A stretch of 46,185 bases of DNA from assembly GCF_963681195.1 (NCBI RefSeq), contig NZ_OY808999.1:1-46185 (forward strand). Direction: 5' to 3'. This DNA is from Vibrio sp. 16. Lineage in GTDB: Bacteria > Pseudomonadota > Gammaproteobacteria > Enterobacterales > Vibrionaceae. Below are positions 33,200 to 41,644 of this stretch, one piece after another. A program made the position numbers and the translations under genes. The number at the start of each line of letters is the position of its first letter. The first letter of the stretch is position 1. A model generated the notes under the pieces. The model worked only from the letters and a program-made list of their open reading frames with translations, did not search any database and had not been told where the DNA came from.

Positions 33200-34447
33200 A
33201 TGGATCAAATTAACCCTTCAATAGTCAAGTCTCCCTCCGTGTTTGGAGGCGCTTGCATCATTGCTTGCATTTGTGTCGGTGCAGGAATGCTCGGTCTGCC
33301 AGCGGCAGGAGCGGGGGTCTGGACAATCGGTGCGTTAGCCTCCCTCTTTATCACCATGCTCCTGATGATCCTCAGTGGCTGCCTGTTTCTTGAGGTGCTG
33401 CAATTTTACCCGTATAAATCCTCTTTTTCGTCCGTCACCAAAGATTTGCTCGGTGCGAAGTTCACCATGGTCAATAATCTAATGATCTACTTCGTTGGCG
33501 GCATCCTGCTCTACGCTTATATTACCTCATCTGGGTACGTTATCGCCGAATACACAGGGATTAACCCCAAATTCGCAGCTATTTTGTTTGTGATCTTCTT
33601 TTCCTTACCCATTTTGCACTCAACTAAAATGGTCGACCGCTTCTCCATTATTTTGATTCTTTTTATGATTTTTAGTTTCCTTTTCGGCGTAGTCGGACTT
33701 TGGAGCAATATTGAAATAACCGCCTTACTCCGTGATACCCAAAGCAACAACATCAACTATTTATGGGGGTTTCTGCCGATTACCCTCGCGGCGTTTGGCT
33801 ATCACCACTCTATTTCAACCATGAGAGACTATTATCTTGACGAAAAGCTGGCTCAAAAAGCCATTGTTGTGGGCGTCAGCATGGCCTTTATCATCTATGC
33901 GATTTGGTTACTCAGCATTTATGGCAATATCCCTAGGGAGCAGTTTGGCCCTATCATCGCCCAAGGTGGTAATATCGACGCTTTACTCATTAGCCTCCGC
34001 AGTACCTTAGCGAAAGAGAACTTATCCAACATCATCAGTGCCTTCTCTGCCGCAGCCATCCTCTCGAGTTTTATTGGCGTAGGCTTAGGTTTGCTTGATT
34101 TCCTCGCGGATCTCTTTGGTCACAACTCCACCTCACAAGGTCGGTTTAAAACTTGGGTCATGACTTTTTTACCGCCGCTGATCTTCTCCGTCATACTGCC
34201 TTTTGGTTTTCTCACCGCCATTGGCTACGCCGCCGCCGCCGCCGCATTTTGGGCCTGCCTTACGCCAGCTTTATTAGTGCGAAAAACTCGGCTTACGCAA
34301 CCCAAATCCACGAATGAGGAGCCAAAAGACCGCATTTATCGAGCGCCTGGCGGGGATTGGGGGGTGATCGTCGTCTCTGTGTTTGGGATGAGTGTTATCA
34401 CCATTCATCTCCTCTCTATGCTAGGCGTATTACCTGAGTTTTCTTAA
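33200..34447 (+). CDS. Aromatic amino acid (tryptophan/tyrosine) permease, HAAAP family
   Basis: The 415-aa integral membrane protein has about 11 hydrophobic helices. It has the family's opening GGACIIACICVGAGMLGLPAAGAGVW and the middle motif GFLPITLAAFGYHHSISTMRDYY that TnaB/TyrP/Mtr permeases share. AAAAGGA precedes the ATG. It is followed 143 bp later by tryptophanase, so tryptophan uptake for indole formation is the likely task. In E. coli the order is tnaA-tnaB; here the permease comes first. Confidence 0.88.
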   Translation: MDQINPSIVKSPSVFGGACIIACICVGAGMLGLPAAGAGVWTIGALASLFITMLLMILSGCLFLEVLQFYPYKSSFSSVTKDLLGAKFTMVNNLMIYFVGGILLYAYITSSGYVIAEYTGINPKFAAILFVIFFSLPILHSTKMVDRFSIILILFMIFSFLFGVVGLWSNIEITALLRDTQSNNINYLWGFLPITLAAFGYHHSISTMRDYYLDEKLAQKAIVVGVSMAFIIYAIWLLSIYGNIPREQFGPIIAQGGNIDALLISLRSTLAKENLSNIISAFSAAAILSSFIGVGLGLLDFLADLFGHNSTSQGRFKTWVMTFLPPLIFSVILPFGFLTAIGYAAAAAAFWACLTPALLVRKTRLTQPKSTNEEPKDRIYRAPGGDWGVIVVSVFGMSVITIHLLSMLGVLPEFS

Positions 34448-34534
34448 CCTTGGTAGCCCACATTATCTAATCTGACCTTGCTCATTCTTGATTAAATTAT
34501 GCATATATTAATCTCCACTGGCGATAGATAGTCA

Positions 34535-34562
34535 TTATGCTATTGACTGACTAATAGCATAA
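34535..34562. promoter_or_regulatory. Hairpin/operator before tnaA
   Basis: TTATGCTATT and AATAGCATAA form a perfect 10-bp inverted repeat around GACTGACT, ending 28 bases before the tnaA ATG. It could be an operator or a leader hairpin. No TnaC-like Trp-containing leader peptide is seen here or before the permease. Confidence 0.5.
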
Positions 34563-34590
34563 AAGAACTCAATATCAATTAAGGTGTTAT

Positions 34591-36072
34591 ATGCATAATA
34601 TTCAAGGATCACACCAGCAAGAAAATCTCGAGCAAGCAGAGCACGAGCAAAGTCGAGACAAAAAAATGCGCTACCTACCAGAGCCTTACCGAATTCGGGT
34701 TGTCGAGCCAGTAAAGACCACCACTCGCGAAGAGCGTAAGGCCGCGATAAAGTCGGTAGGTTTTAACCCTTTCTTACTGAAAAGTCGCGACGTTTTTATC
34801 GATCTATTAACCGACAGTGGTACAGGTTCCGTCACGCAACGCATGCAAGCGGCTATGGCATACGGCGATGAATCCTACAGTGGGAGTCGGAGCTATTACG
34901 CTTTATCCGACGCGGTGCTTGATATTTTTGGCTACCAACACACCATCCCCACACACCAAGGGCGAGGCGCAGAGCAACTCTATACGCCCGCTTTGATCAA
35001 CAAAAGAGAGCGTGAAAACGGACTCGACCGCAACAAAATGGCCGCCATTTCCAACTACTTTTTTGATACCACTCAAGGTCACACGCAAATGAACGGGTGT
35101 CGTATCATCAATGTTCACACCGAGGCCGCGTTCAATACTAGCCAAAAACAGCCGTTTAAAGGCAATTTTGACATCCCGAAACTGATTGCAGCCATTGAAG
35201 AGGTAGGACCAAACAACATCCCTTACATTGTGAGCACCATTACCTGTAACTCAGCCGGAGGCCAACCCGTATCAATGGCCAACTTACGCGAAGTCTACGA
35301 CATCGCAAAACACTATGATATTCCAGTGGTCATGGACTGTGCTCGCTTTGCAGAAAATGCCTACTTCATAAAACATCGGGAGCCTGAGTTCCACAATTGG
35401 TCTATCGCCGAGATAACCAAAGAAATGTTCCGCTATGCCGATCTACTGTCGATGTCCGCCAAAAAAGATGCCATGGTGCCTATTGGCGGCTTACTCAGCT
35501 TTAAAGACGCTCGGCTCTCAGATGTGTATCAAGAGTGTCGTACCTTATGCGTGTTACAAGAAGGCTTCCCAACATATGGCGGCTTAGAAGGCGGCGCCAT
35601 GGAACGCTTGGCGGTAGGCTTATACGATGGCATGCGCGAAGAGTGGCTCGCCTTTCGAATTCAACAAATCGACTATTTAGTTTCTGGCCTAGAATCGATA
35701 GGTATTCGCTGCCAACAAGCCGGTGGTCATGCCGCCTTTATCGATGCGGGTACGATACTGCCTCATATCAAGCCTGAGCACTTTCCAGGCCATGCATTGG
35801 CCTGCGAGCTATATACAATAGCGGGTATTCGCGGGGCCGAAATTGGCTCTCTTTTGCAAGGCCGAGACCCGAAAACCGGCGAGCAACTGGCTTGCCCTGC
35901 TGAGCTGCTCCGCTTGGCCATTCCAAGAGCGACTTACACACAAGCACACCTCGACTACGTGATTGAGGCGTTCAATGAAGTCAAACACAACGCTCACAAC
36001 TTGCGCGGTCTACGCTTTACCTACGAACCGCCGGTGTTACGCCATTTCAATGCACAGTTTGCTCCGCTTTAA
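34591..36072 (+). CDS. tnaA: Tryptophanase (tryptophan indole-lyase)
   Basis: The 493-aa protein follows E. coli TnaA almost throughout: [59 protein letters not shown], and the PLP lysine motif [10 protein letters not shown]. It also has [25 protein letters not shown]. It turns tryptophan into indole, pyruvate and ammonia. Tyrosine phenol-lyase was excluded by the SGSRSYYAL and QAAM segments. An N-terminal Glu/Gln-rich extension of about 22 residues is unusual; AAGGTG before ATG 34591 supports it. Confidence 0.94.
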   Translation: MHNIQGSHQQENLEQAEHEQSRDKKMRYLPEPYRIRVVEPVKTTTREERKAAIKSVGFNPFLLKSRDVFIDLLTDSGTGSVTQRMQAAMAYGDESYSGSRSYYALSDAVLDIFGYQHTIPTHQGRGAEQLYTPALINKRERENGLDRNKMAAISNYFFDTTQGHTQMNGCRIINVHTEAAFNTSQKQPFKGNFDIPKLIAAIEEVGPNNIPYIVSTITCNSAGGQPVSMANLREVYDIAKHYDIPVVMDCARFAENAYFIKHREPEFHNWSIAEITKEMFRYADLLSMSAKKDAMVPIGGLLSFKDARLSDVYQECRTLCVLQEGFPTYGGLEGGAMERLAVGLYDGMREEWLAFRIQQIDYLVSGLESIGIRCQQAGGHAAFIDAGTILPHIKPEHFPGHALACELYTIAGIRGAEIGSLLQGRDPKTGEQLACPAELLRLAIPRATYTQAHLDYVIEAFNEVKHNAHNLRGLRFTYEPPVLRHFNAQFAPL

Positions 36073-36078
36073 CAATAC

Positions 36079-36111
36079 AGAGCAAACCAATTAAACCAAC
36101 TGGTTTGCTCT
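36079..36111. terminator. Terminator hairpin between tnaA and the toxS-like gene
   Basis: AGAGCAAACCA (36079-36089) pairs with TGGTTTGCTCT (36101-36111) around an 11-base loop, between convergent stops. It can serve both strands. Confidence 0.6.
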
Positions 36112-36573
36112 TCAATGTCGGTCCCAAATATCCAACACACCATCTATGTTTCCTTGATGGACATAATAACGAGGAAATGTCTGAAAAATATACACAAGCT
36201 CTTCCTGTCTTGACATTTTATAAAATAAAAACTTATACCCAGAAGATATATCATTGAAGCGATCATTTCCGCTGTCCTGATGATTCTCTATCAAAGGCGT
36301 ACGCGAATACACAAAGTAAATGCTTTGATCACCAAACCGGAAATATCTCGCCTCCACTTTCCACTTGGAAAGTAATGTTCCCTGCGCATTTTTTTGCGTT
36401 TGCAACGCAACCACCTTGCCGCGATAACAGGTCATGAACACATCTCGATCATCATCGGGCACCGACAGTGACACCGTATATCGACAGGAAGAACCATTCA
36501 AAAACGCGAACAAAAACAACGCCAAAAGAGGTACTGTTAATAGACAGGAGAAAAGGACAATTTGCTTTTTCAT
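36112..36573 (-). CDS. ToxS/TcpH-like membrane-anchored periplasmic protein
   Basis: The 153-aa protein has one N-terminal membrane segment (about 4-25, no lipobox) and a periplasmic domain with two Cys (GSSCRYT, MTCYRG). It overlaps the stop of the ToxR-like gene by four bases. ToxS and TcpH proteins with this topology stabilise their partner in the periplasm. The call rests on topology and context, not on sequence identity. Confidence 0.6.
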   Translation of the reverse strand: MKKQIVLFSCLLTVPLLALFLFAFLNGSSCRYTVSLSVPDDDRDVFMTCYRGKVVALQTQKNAQGTLLSKWKVEARYFRFGDQSIYFVYSRTPLIENHQDSGNDRFNDISSGYKFLFYKMSRQEELVYIFQTFPRYYVHQGNIDGVLDIWDRH

Positions 36574-37208
36574 TGTACTACCTCATGCAGCCCGCCTTGA
36601 CTAGAATAGTAAAACTCACCCTGCTTCCCTCGCAACGCTTGTTCATCCAAAGTATCGCCCGTGACATAGCAGACTCTCGCTTTTTCGACTTGGCGGCATT
36701 CTGTCGTAACCCACGAAAATCCCATATACATTAAAATATAAATGGCACCTACCACACACAGTAAAGCAGTAAGAAAAGTTGCGTTCGAGACTTCGCGATG
36801 GTCGATGTTGTTCTCATGCCACTCAGAATCGACCGTAACCCTTGTCTTACTCATATTAGGAAGGGTCTCACCTTCACTCGGAAACTCTAATCGATACCCC
36901 TTCCTCGGGACGTTAACAATCTTCACACTGCTCAAATCTAAAATTTTACGCAGATTGGTAATCGCAACGGGGAGCGAATTCGGACCAATAATATCAGGCC
37001 TCCCCCATCCTTCACTTATCAGCGTGTTCTTATCGACTACCTCCCCTTTCGCTTCAAGCAATCGCTTTAACACATAACTTTCAGGAATAGTGATAGAGAA
37101 TGACTTATCGTTACCTAGACAAATTTCCGCGCCCGAGTCTCCTTTTCGAAGAAAACACATGGAGCCTATCTGAACACTAAAACTTCCAGCAATATGAGCA
37201 TTAGACAT
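36570..37208 (-). CDS. ToxR/TcpP-like transmembrane winged-helix regulator
   Basis: The protein of about 212 aa has a cytoplasmic OmpR-type winged helix (ESYVLKRLLEAKGEVVDKNTLISEGWGRPDIIGPNSLPVAITNLRKIL to IVNVPRKGYRLEF, about 43-106), a linker and one membrane helix (about 143-165). The short periplasmic part has two Cys (TECRQVEKARVCYV) that could form a disulfide, as in ToxR and TcpP. AAGGTG before ATG 37208 decides the start. With the ToxS-like gene it may control the fimbrial or toxin genes of this plasmid. Confidence 0.82.
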   Translation of the reverse strand: MSNAHIAGSFSVQIGSMCFLRKGDSGAEICLGNDKSFSITIPESYVLKRLLEAKGEVVDKNTLISEGWGRPDIIGPNSLPVAITNLRKILDLSSVKIVNVPRKGYRLEFPSEGETLPNMSKTRVTVDSEWHENNIDHREVSNATFLTALLCVVGAIYILMYMGFSWVTTECRQVEKARVCYVTGDTLDEQALRGKQGEFYYSSQGGLHEVVQ

Positions 37209-37438
37209 GTAACTTTTCACCTTTTTGGCTTTTATTTATTTAGCTATTTTTAGTTATTTACTGCTTAAATAAACAGTAAATTATCATTAACAGGCTATTT
37301 TTAATGATCTGTGCCACATTTTTGATGAGCTACAAAATAAAGGAAAGAAAATCACATAAATGGTGTATATGCGCCAGTTATTAATAAACATAAAGCGCAT
37401 AAATAAGAGAAATGAATACAGGACAAAAAGGCGCCAAG

Positions 37439-37630
37439 TTAGCCGCAAAAATCTTGCAAAAACGGTGTAAAGGTAAGCTCTCCTCCCTGATTTTTCTTAA
37501 GGTAATTCTCCATCCAGTTGACGTCCAATTTCCGTAAATAAAACGTACAATGAACATTCACATTACGCACTAACCCATTATCACAAACATCGATGAACGA
37601 TTGGTACGATCGACAAATAATCGTCTCCAT
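37439..37630 (-). CDS. Small conserved peptide gene, paralogue of the ycaO2 3' end
   Basis: The 63-aa peptide begins METIICRSYQSFIDVCDNG. A second copy, METIICRSYQSFIDV followed by a 2-base deletion, is read at 41789-41645 over the end of the second ycaO gene. GGGGGTG precedes the ATG. Being kept twice, once beside ycaO, it may be a precursor or an accessory peptide; alternatively both are relics. Faint similarity of SF..V...G....V to the proteins at 30367 and 41399 is too weak to rely on. Confidence 0.5.
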   Translation of the reverse strand: METIICRSYQSFIDVCDNGLVRNVNVHCTFYLRKLDVNWMENYLKKNQGGELTFTPFLQDFCG

Positions 37631-37964
37631 AACACCCCCAGTTATTATTAAAAATCAACTCTAATTTGAATGCTGAATAATCCCCCCCCTAATAATATAT
37701 AATTATTAATCCCAAAATTGACCGACGAAAACACGCGATTATCCACAATAAAGACAAGTCTTTTTTCTTATATGCCAAATACTTATAGGAAGCATAACGT
37801 CTCTTTCTGAATGTCACTGGACATCAATCCCTTCTCTTAAACCTTTATAAACGGCCATTTCACTCCAGCATCGGATTAAAAAAATCGACAAATTCCTCTA
37901 CTTTTAACTACAAGCCTCGAAAATTAAGGGATATACTATTTATCATTCCTATAGGGAGGCAGAA
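37631..37964. promoter_or_regulatory. parA promoter region with a DnaA box
   Basis: No gene is seen. A perfect DnaA box TTATCCACA lies at 37739-37747. Near the gene GGATATACTATTTATC gives a plausible -10 element, and GGGAGG precedes the parA ATG. Type Ia ParA proteins repress their own promoter here. Confidence 0.45.
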
Positions 37965-39164
37965 ATGGACACGACACAAACCACTCAGGATTTTCAGCAC
38001 CTTAAACAAGGCGCTGACGACTACATAAAGCGCCGTAACTTGCGCTTATTGGCCAATCACCGCAAAGAGCTGCGTAACTTTACCCGCGCGGAAGCCTCTG
38101 CATACCTTGGTATTGATGCCAAAACCCTCGATAAGTACGTAGCGAGTGCCAACATTGATCCTCGCCGCCATGAAGATTCCCAGTGGTCGCTAGACATTGG
38201 TGAAATGTATGGTGTGCGCGATCTCTTGCCAGAGAACTTACGCAAAGAGCCAAAGTTTGAGCGCAGTGATAAACAGAGTACTCAGGTTATCGTGATCCAA
38301 AACCAAAAAGGTGGTGTGGGTAAGACGGTGTCTGCCGCAACGATCGCGTCAGGTTTAGCAACAGAATTCCATCAAGAATACCGAGTTGGTTTGATTGACA
38401 TGGATGGCCAAGCCACCCTCTCTATGTATTACGCCCCTGAAGCTGAGCAAGAAGGTCAGTTGTCGGTTGGCGATTTGATGATGGGCCAATTTGACTTAGA
38501 CGAGAATGAAACCTTAGAGCAAGTCTATCGTGATGCGTTTTTGCCGACGACGATCCCTAATCTGCGTATTTTGCCTGCCGCACAAAGCGATCGCGCGATG
38601 GAAGGCTGGTTCCATGAACAAGTGTTTAGCCACAAACTCGCCTCCCCCTACTCTCTTTTGAGTGACATTATTGATAGCGTGAAGGACGAGTTCGATATCA
38701 TCATTATCGATACACCGCCATCGCTAGGCTACGCGACATTTAATGCCTACTTTGCCGCAACCAGTGTCGTGTTCCCGCTATCTATTACCGAAAATGACAT
38801 CGATGCGACCTGCTCTTACTTCAGCTACATCCCGCAGGTATGGGCTCTGCTCGAGAACGCAAATCATGAAGGCTATGACTTCATGAAAATATTGCTGACG
38901 AACCATCGTGATAGCTCGACAACAACAGAGCTCATGAACAGCCTATACGATTACTTCGCACCCTATCTCTACTCGAAAGAGTTCAAACACAGTGAAGCGA
39001 TCCGTCAGGCCTCTTCCCTACTCTCGACCGTCTTCGATATGTCGAAAAGTGAGTACCCGAAGAGCAAATCAACCTTCCAAACCGCGCAGCAAAACAGCTA
39101 TGAAGTGACCAGCCAAATCTTGCGCGATATCGTTAACGTTTGGCGCGAACAGGAGAATAACTAA
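37965..39164 (+). CDS. parA: Partition ATPase ParA, type Ia
   Basis: The 399-aa protein has an N-terminal helix-turn-helix domain (TRAEASAYLGIDAKTLDKYVASANI, about 38-62) used for autorepression. A deviant Walker A KGGVGKTVSAATIASGL follows from residue 115, then LIDMDGQATLS and IIIDTPPSLGYATF. This is the P1/F-type large ParA. Its stop TAA is directly followed by parB (one-base overlap). Confidence 0.93.
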   Translation: MDTTQTTQDFQHLKQGADDYIKRRNLRLLANHRKELRNFTRAEASAYLGIDAKTLDKYVASANIDPRRHEDSQWSLDIGEMYGVRDLLPENLRKEPKFERSDKQSTQVIVIQNQKGGVGKTVSAATIASGLATEFHQEYRVGLIDMDGQATLSMYYAPEAEQEGQLSVGDLMMGQFDLDENETLEQVYRDAFLPTTIPNLRILPAAQSDRAMEGWFHEQVFSHKLASPYSLLSDIIDSVKDEFDIIIIDTPPSLGYATFNAYFAATSVVFPLSITENDIDATCSYFSYIPQVWALLENANHEGYDFMKILLTNHRDSSTTTELMNSLYDYFAPYLYSKEFKHSEAIRQASSLLSTVFDMSKSEYPKSKSTFQTAQQNSYEVTSQILRDIVNVWREQENN

Positions 39165-40246
39165 TGGCAAAGAAACGAGGCGGAAACCCATTAGGTAACG
39201 CACCAGGTTCGCAAGCGGCGCAGCAATCGGCAGCCAAAGCCAACCTAGAATCACTCACGAAGCAGCTCACTTCTGAGTTAGAGAAATCTGGCCAGAATAC
39301 CGCGGAGTATCTGCAAAAGCAGTTTGGCCTAGAATCGGTTGGACAGAGTATGGTTTGGCAGCTTGCGTCTGGCAAAACAGCCACCTTCAACGAAATGACA
39401 TTGTCACATTCGCAAGTTAAAGATGACACGTATGTCACTTTCGATGTGAACGGTCGCGACCAATCGTTACTGACGAAAGAGTCTTTAGAAGATCTTAATT
39501 CTCTCGAGTTTCAACAGTTCTACCCTGCCGTTGGTCGCGAGGTGGAAGGTAAAATCGACATTCTTGATGGTTCACGTCGCCGCGCTTGGTTCTTGCTGCA
39601 GGAAGGAAAGGTAAAAACGTTCCGTGTGCTGGTTACCCAAGATGAGCTCTCCACGGCAGATGCCAAAGCGCTCGCCAAGCAGCTACAAACGGCCAAAGAG
39701 CACAACCAACGTGAAATAGGCTTGCAATGCCAACGTATCATGCAGAGCGGTGAATACACTCAGGAAGAGGTTGCTCAACTCCTAGGCATCAGTCGTCCTG
39801 CCGTCAGTAAAGCCTTAAAAGCCGCCAGTATTGATGAGCGTCTTATCGCCTTATTCCCTATCGTGAATGAATTGTCGCACACGGACTACGCTCTGCTTGG
39901 CAAAGTGATGAAAGCCTTCCAAGAAGACCACAAAGGTCTCTCTGCATTTATCAAGAAAATGGCCTCCAAGCTTGTCAATGTTCAGCCTGAACAACGCCAA
40001 GATGAATACAAAGCATCAATTCTTGCCTTGATTAAAACGGAGCTAAAGATTGTTGAGGCAAAGCAGGCATCCGACCCAGCGCAAATTACCCCCCTCGCTC
40101 AGTTTGACAGTAAAGGGATGTTTGCTCGTAAGCGCGTTAAAGGCCGAAACTTTGCTTATGAGTTTGGCCGTTTGTCCAAAGAGGTGCAAAGCGAACTCGA
40201 TAAGGCCATCGAGTCGGTATTGAAAAAGTACGACAACAATCCGTGA
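39164..40246 (+). CDS. parB: Partition protein ParB
   Basis: The 360-aa protein has an N-terminal basic tail, a ParB/Srx-like region (GREVEGKIDILDGSRRRAWFLLQEGKVKTFRVLV, about 124-157) and a helix-turn-helix (EEVAQLLGISRPAVSKALKAA, about 197-217). A C-terminal dimerisation part follows. It is coupled to parA. The coding sequence itself contains at 39972-40000 a near-copy of the palindromes at 42787 and 44357, the candidate parS sites. Confidence 0.92.
   Translation: MAKKRGGNPLGNAPGSQAAQQSAAKANLESLTKQLTSELEKSGQNTAEYLQKQFGLESVGQSMVWQLASGKTATFNEMTLSHSQVKDDTYVTFDVNGRDQSLLTKESLEDLNSLEFQQFYPAVGREVEGKIDILDGSRRRAWFLLQEGKVKTFRVLVTQDELSTADAKALAKQLQTAKEHNQREIGLQCQRIMQSGEYTQEEVAQLLGISRPAVSKALKAASIDERLIALFPIVNELSHTDYALLGKVMKAFQEDHKGLSAFIKKMASKLVNVQPEQRQDEYKASILALIKTELKIVEAKQASDPAQITPLAQFDSKGMFARKRVKGRNFAYEFGRLSKEVQSELDKAIESVLKKYDNNP
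39972..40000. repeat. Near-copy of the candidate parS palindrome inside parB
   Basis: TTGTCAATGTTCAG-C is identical to the left arm and centre of the sites at 42787 and 44357; the right arm CTGAACAACGCCAA differs at three of 14 positions. It encodes LVNVQPEQRQ of ParB, so the right arm may be constrained by coding. Chance recurrence of 26 of 29 bases is very unlikely. Confidence 0.6.
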
Positions 40247-40269
40247 TCATTCTGTCATACTAACGTCCT

Positions 40270-40294
40270 ACGCCAGCTTTCGTGCTGGCGTTTT
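40270..40294 (+). terminator. Intrinsic terminator of parAB
   Basis: ACGCCAGC and GCTGGCGT form an 8-bp stem around TTTCGT, followed by TTTTC, 24 bases after the parB stop. Confidence 0.75.
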
Positions 40295-40384
40295 CATGTC
40301 AAATAAACCGTAACCTTATTTTTCATCCACTATAGTTGATAGAAGCGCTGATAAGCTTTCCAACACACATTCAAAGGAAACACT

Positions 40385-40759
40385 ATGAGAACCTTGCTGA
40401 TACTCGGGGCAATCACTCTTCTGGCGGCCTGTACGACCACCCCACAAAAAATGAGAACCACTTCACCAGTGTTAGAAATCAATAGCACACTTACCGCGGA
40501 GCAAGTATCCATGTGTATTGCGACTGGCTGGGAAAACATCGATTATATTCTCTACAGCCCGATTGTGACGGATAGAAGGACCCCATCCGGTCATGAAGTT
40601 GCCCAGCACCTCGATGGGTCTCTCACCTACTTAGCCGACATCAAGCGAACTCAATCTGGCGTCGCCGTGACAATCTACTCAGCCGCGATTGAGTTCGATA
40701 ATGATCCCGCTTTTATCACAGTAAAACAGTGCGCACAAAGTGAAAAAGCAGCTGAATGA
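40385..40759 (+). CDS. Small putative lipoprotein
   Basis: The 124-aa protein has a signal peptide with lipobox LLAAC (Cys16), followed by a Thr-rich stretch and a domain with two Cys (VSMCIATGWENI and VKQCAQ). AAAGGAAA precedes the ATG. A similar pattern (C-x-A-x-G-W) is common in small envelope lipoproteins of unknown role. It stands alone between parAB and the convergent exporter gene. Confidence 0.65.
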   Translation: MRTLLILGAITLLAACTTTPQKMRTTSPVLEINSTLTAEQVSMCIATGWENIDYILYSPIVTDRRTPSGHEVAQHLDGSLTYLADIKRTQSGVAVTIYSAAIEFDNDPAFITVKQCAQSEKAAE

Positions 40760-40778
40760 AACTAAACGTGCAGAGAGA

Positions 40779-41402
40779 CTAACCCATAAAGGCAAATACG
40801 CCCAATAAAATAAAGACACTACCCGCCCAGCGTAGACTAAAATCAAACCACCTAGGGTTGTGCTGAAACTTGCTCTGCAAATGGCTCGCCAACAGGACAC
40901 TGATAAGGTCCGCGCTGCTAAACACACTGTTCGTTACCACCCCAAGAATGAGTAACTGTAGCCACATGGCGACATGGGAATCCTGAGTAATGAACTGTGG
41001 CAGAAACGCCAAGTAAAACAAGGCCGCTTTAGGGTTTAACACATCCACAATGATGCTGTCGACGAAGGAATGGCGCACCTTCGACTTCTGGGGCGTCACA
41101 CTTGTCAACCTAGGTGCGGTTTGGCTAAGGCGCTTCACCCCTATCCAGATGAGGTAGAGCGCGCCTATTCTTTGGATCAGCAAAGCGATATCAGGCTTAG
41201 CAACAAGCACTGCAGACAGTCCCGATACCGCAAGCAACACGTGTACATACCCACCTACATGAAGGCCAAATACCGCAATGATCCCAGCCCTACGACCTCC
41301 AGATATCGTTTGTGCCACACTGTAGAGCATGGCTGGTCCTGGCAGAAAAGCATAGAGGAGAGTCACGAACAGATACATTGTCAGCTCTGGTGACAGCATC
41401 AC
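40779..41402 (-). CDS. LysE/RhtB-family amino acid exporter
   Basis: The 207-aa membrane protein has the LysE family pattern: FLPGPAMLYSVAQTISGGRRAGI at about 19-41, ALYLIWIGVKRL, and DVLNPKAALFYLAFLPQFI, with about six helices. Its start overlaps the stop of the 71-aa gene by four bases, placing it in an operon after ycaO2. Substrate unknown; amino acids, lactones or small peptides are possible. Confidence 0.87.
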   Translation of the reverse strand: MMLSPELTMYLFVTLLYAFLPGPAMLYSVAQTISGGRRAGIIAVFGLHVGGYVHVLLAVSGLSAVLVAKPDIALLIQRIGALYLIWIGVKRLSQTAPRLTSVTPQKSKVRHSFVDSIIVDVLNPKAALFYLAFLPQFITQDSHVAMWLQLLILGVVTNSVFSSADLISVLLASHLQSKFQHNPRWFDFSLRWAGSVFILLGVFAFMG

Positions 41403-41614
41403 ACCTCCATGTCTTGATAGGGCAAGGGAACGGCTTCGGCATAAATGCCTACTTTAGAAAGGCGGTGACAGGTCAATTGCGCCCCTTCCAGTCTATCCCA
41501 TCGTACAATGACTTGCTGTGCTTCAGGGAAATCACTATCCACAAGATAGGTGTTAATCCCGCAGTGTACGAATACCTCTTTAAAGCTTATAGCGTTCTTC
41601 ATTTCCTTTTCCAT
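41399..41614 (-). CDS. Small protein downstream of ycaO2, short paralogue of the protein at 30367
   Basis: The 71-aa protein aligns with the first 66 residues of the 135-aa protein at 30367 (F..V..HCGI or CHNGV, QQVIVRW, EGAQ, RLSKVGIYAEAVPL) and then ends with a short unrelated tail. It lies 30 bases after the ycaO2 stop and overlaps the LysE gene. It may be a shortened accessory protein of the YcaO pathway. Confidence 0.55.
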   Translation of the reverse strand: MEKEMKNAISFKEVFVHCGINTYLVDSDFPEAQQVIVRWDRLEGAQLTCHRLSKVGIYAEAVPLPYQDMEV

Positions 41615-41644
41615 GACTGACTATATCCATTTTTCAGCCGATAC

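Noticed and set aside
33145..33213. 22-aa frame before the permease as a TnaC-like leader peptide
   Set aside because: It contains no Trp, overlaps the permease start and has no convincing ribosome binding site.
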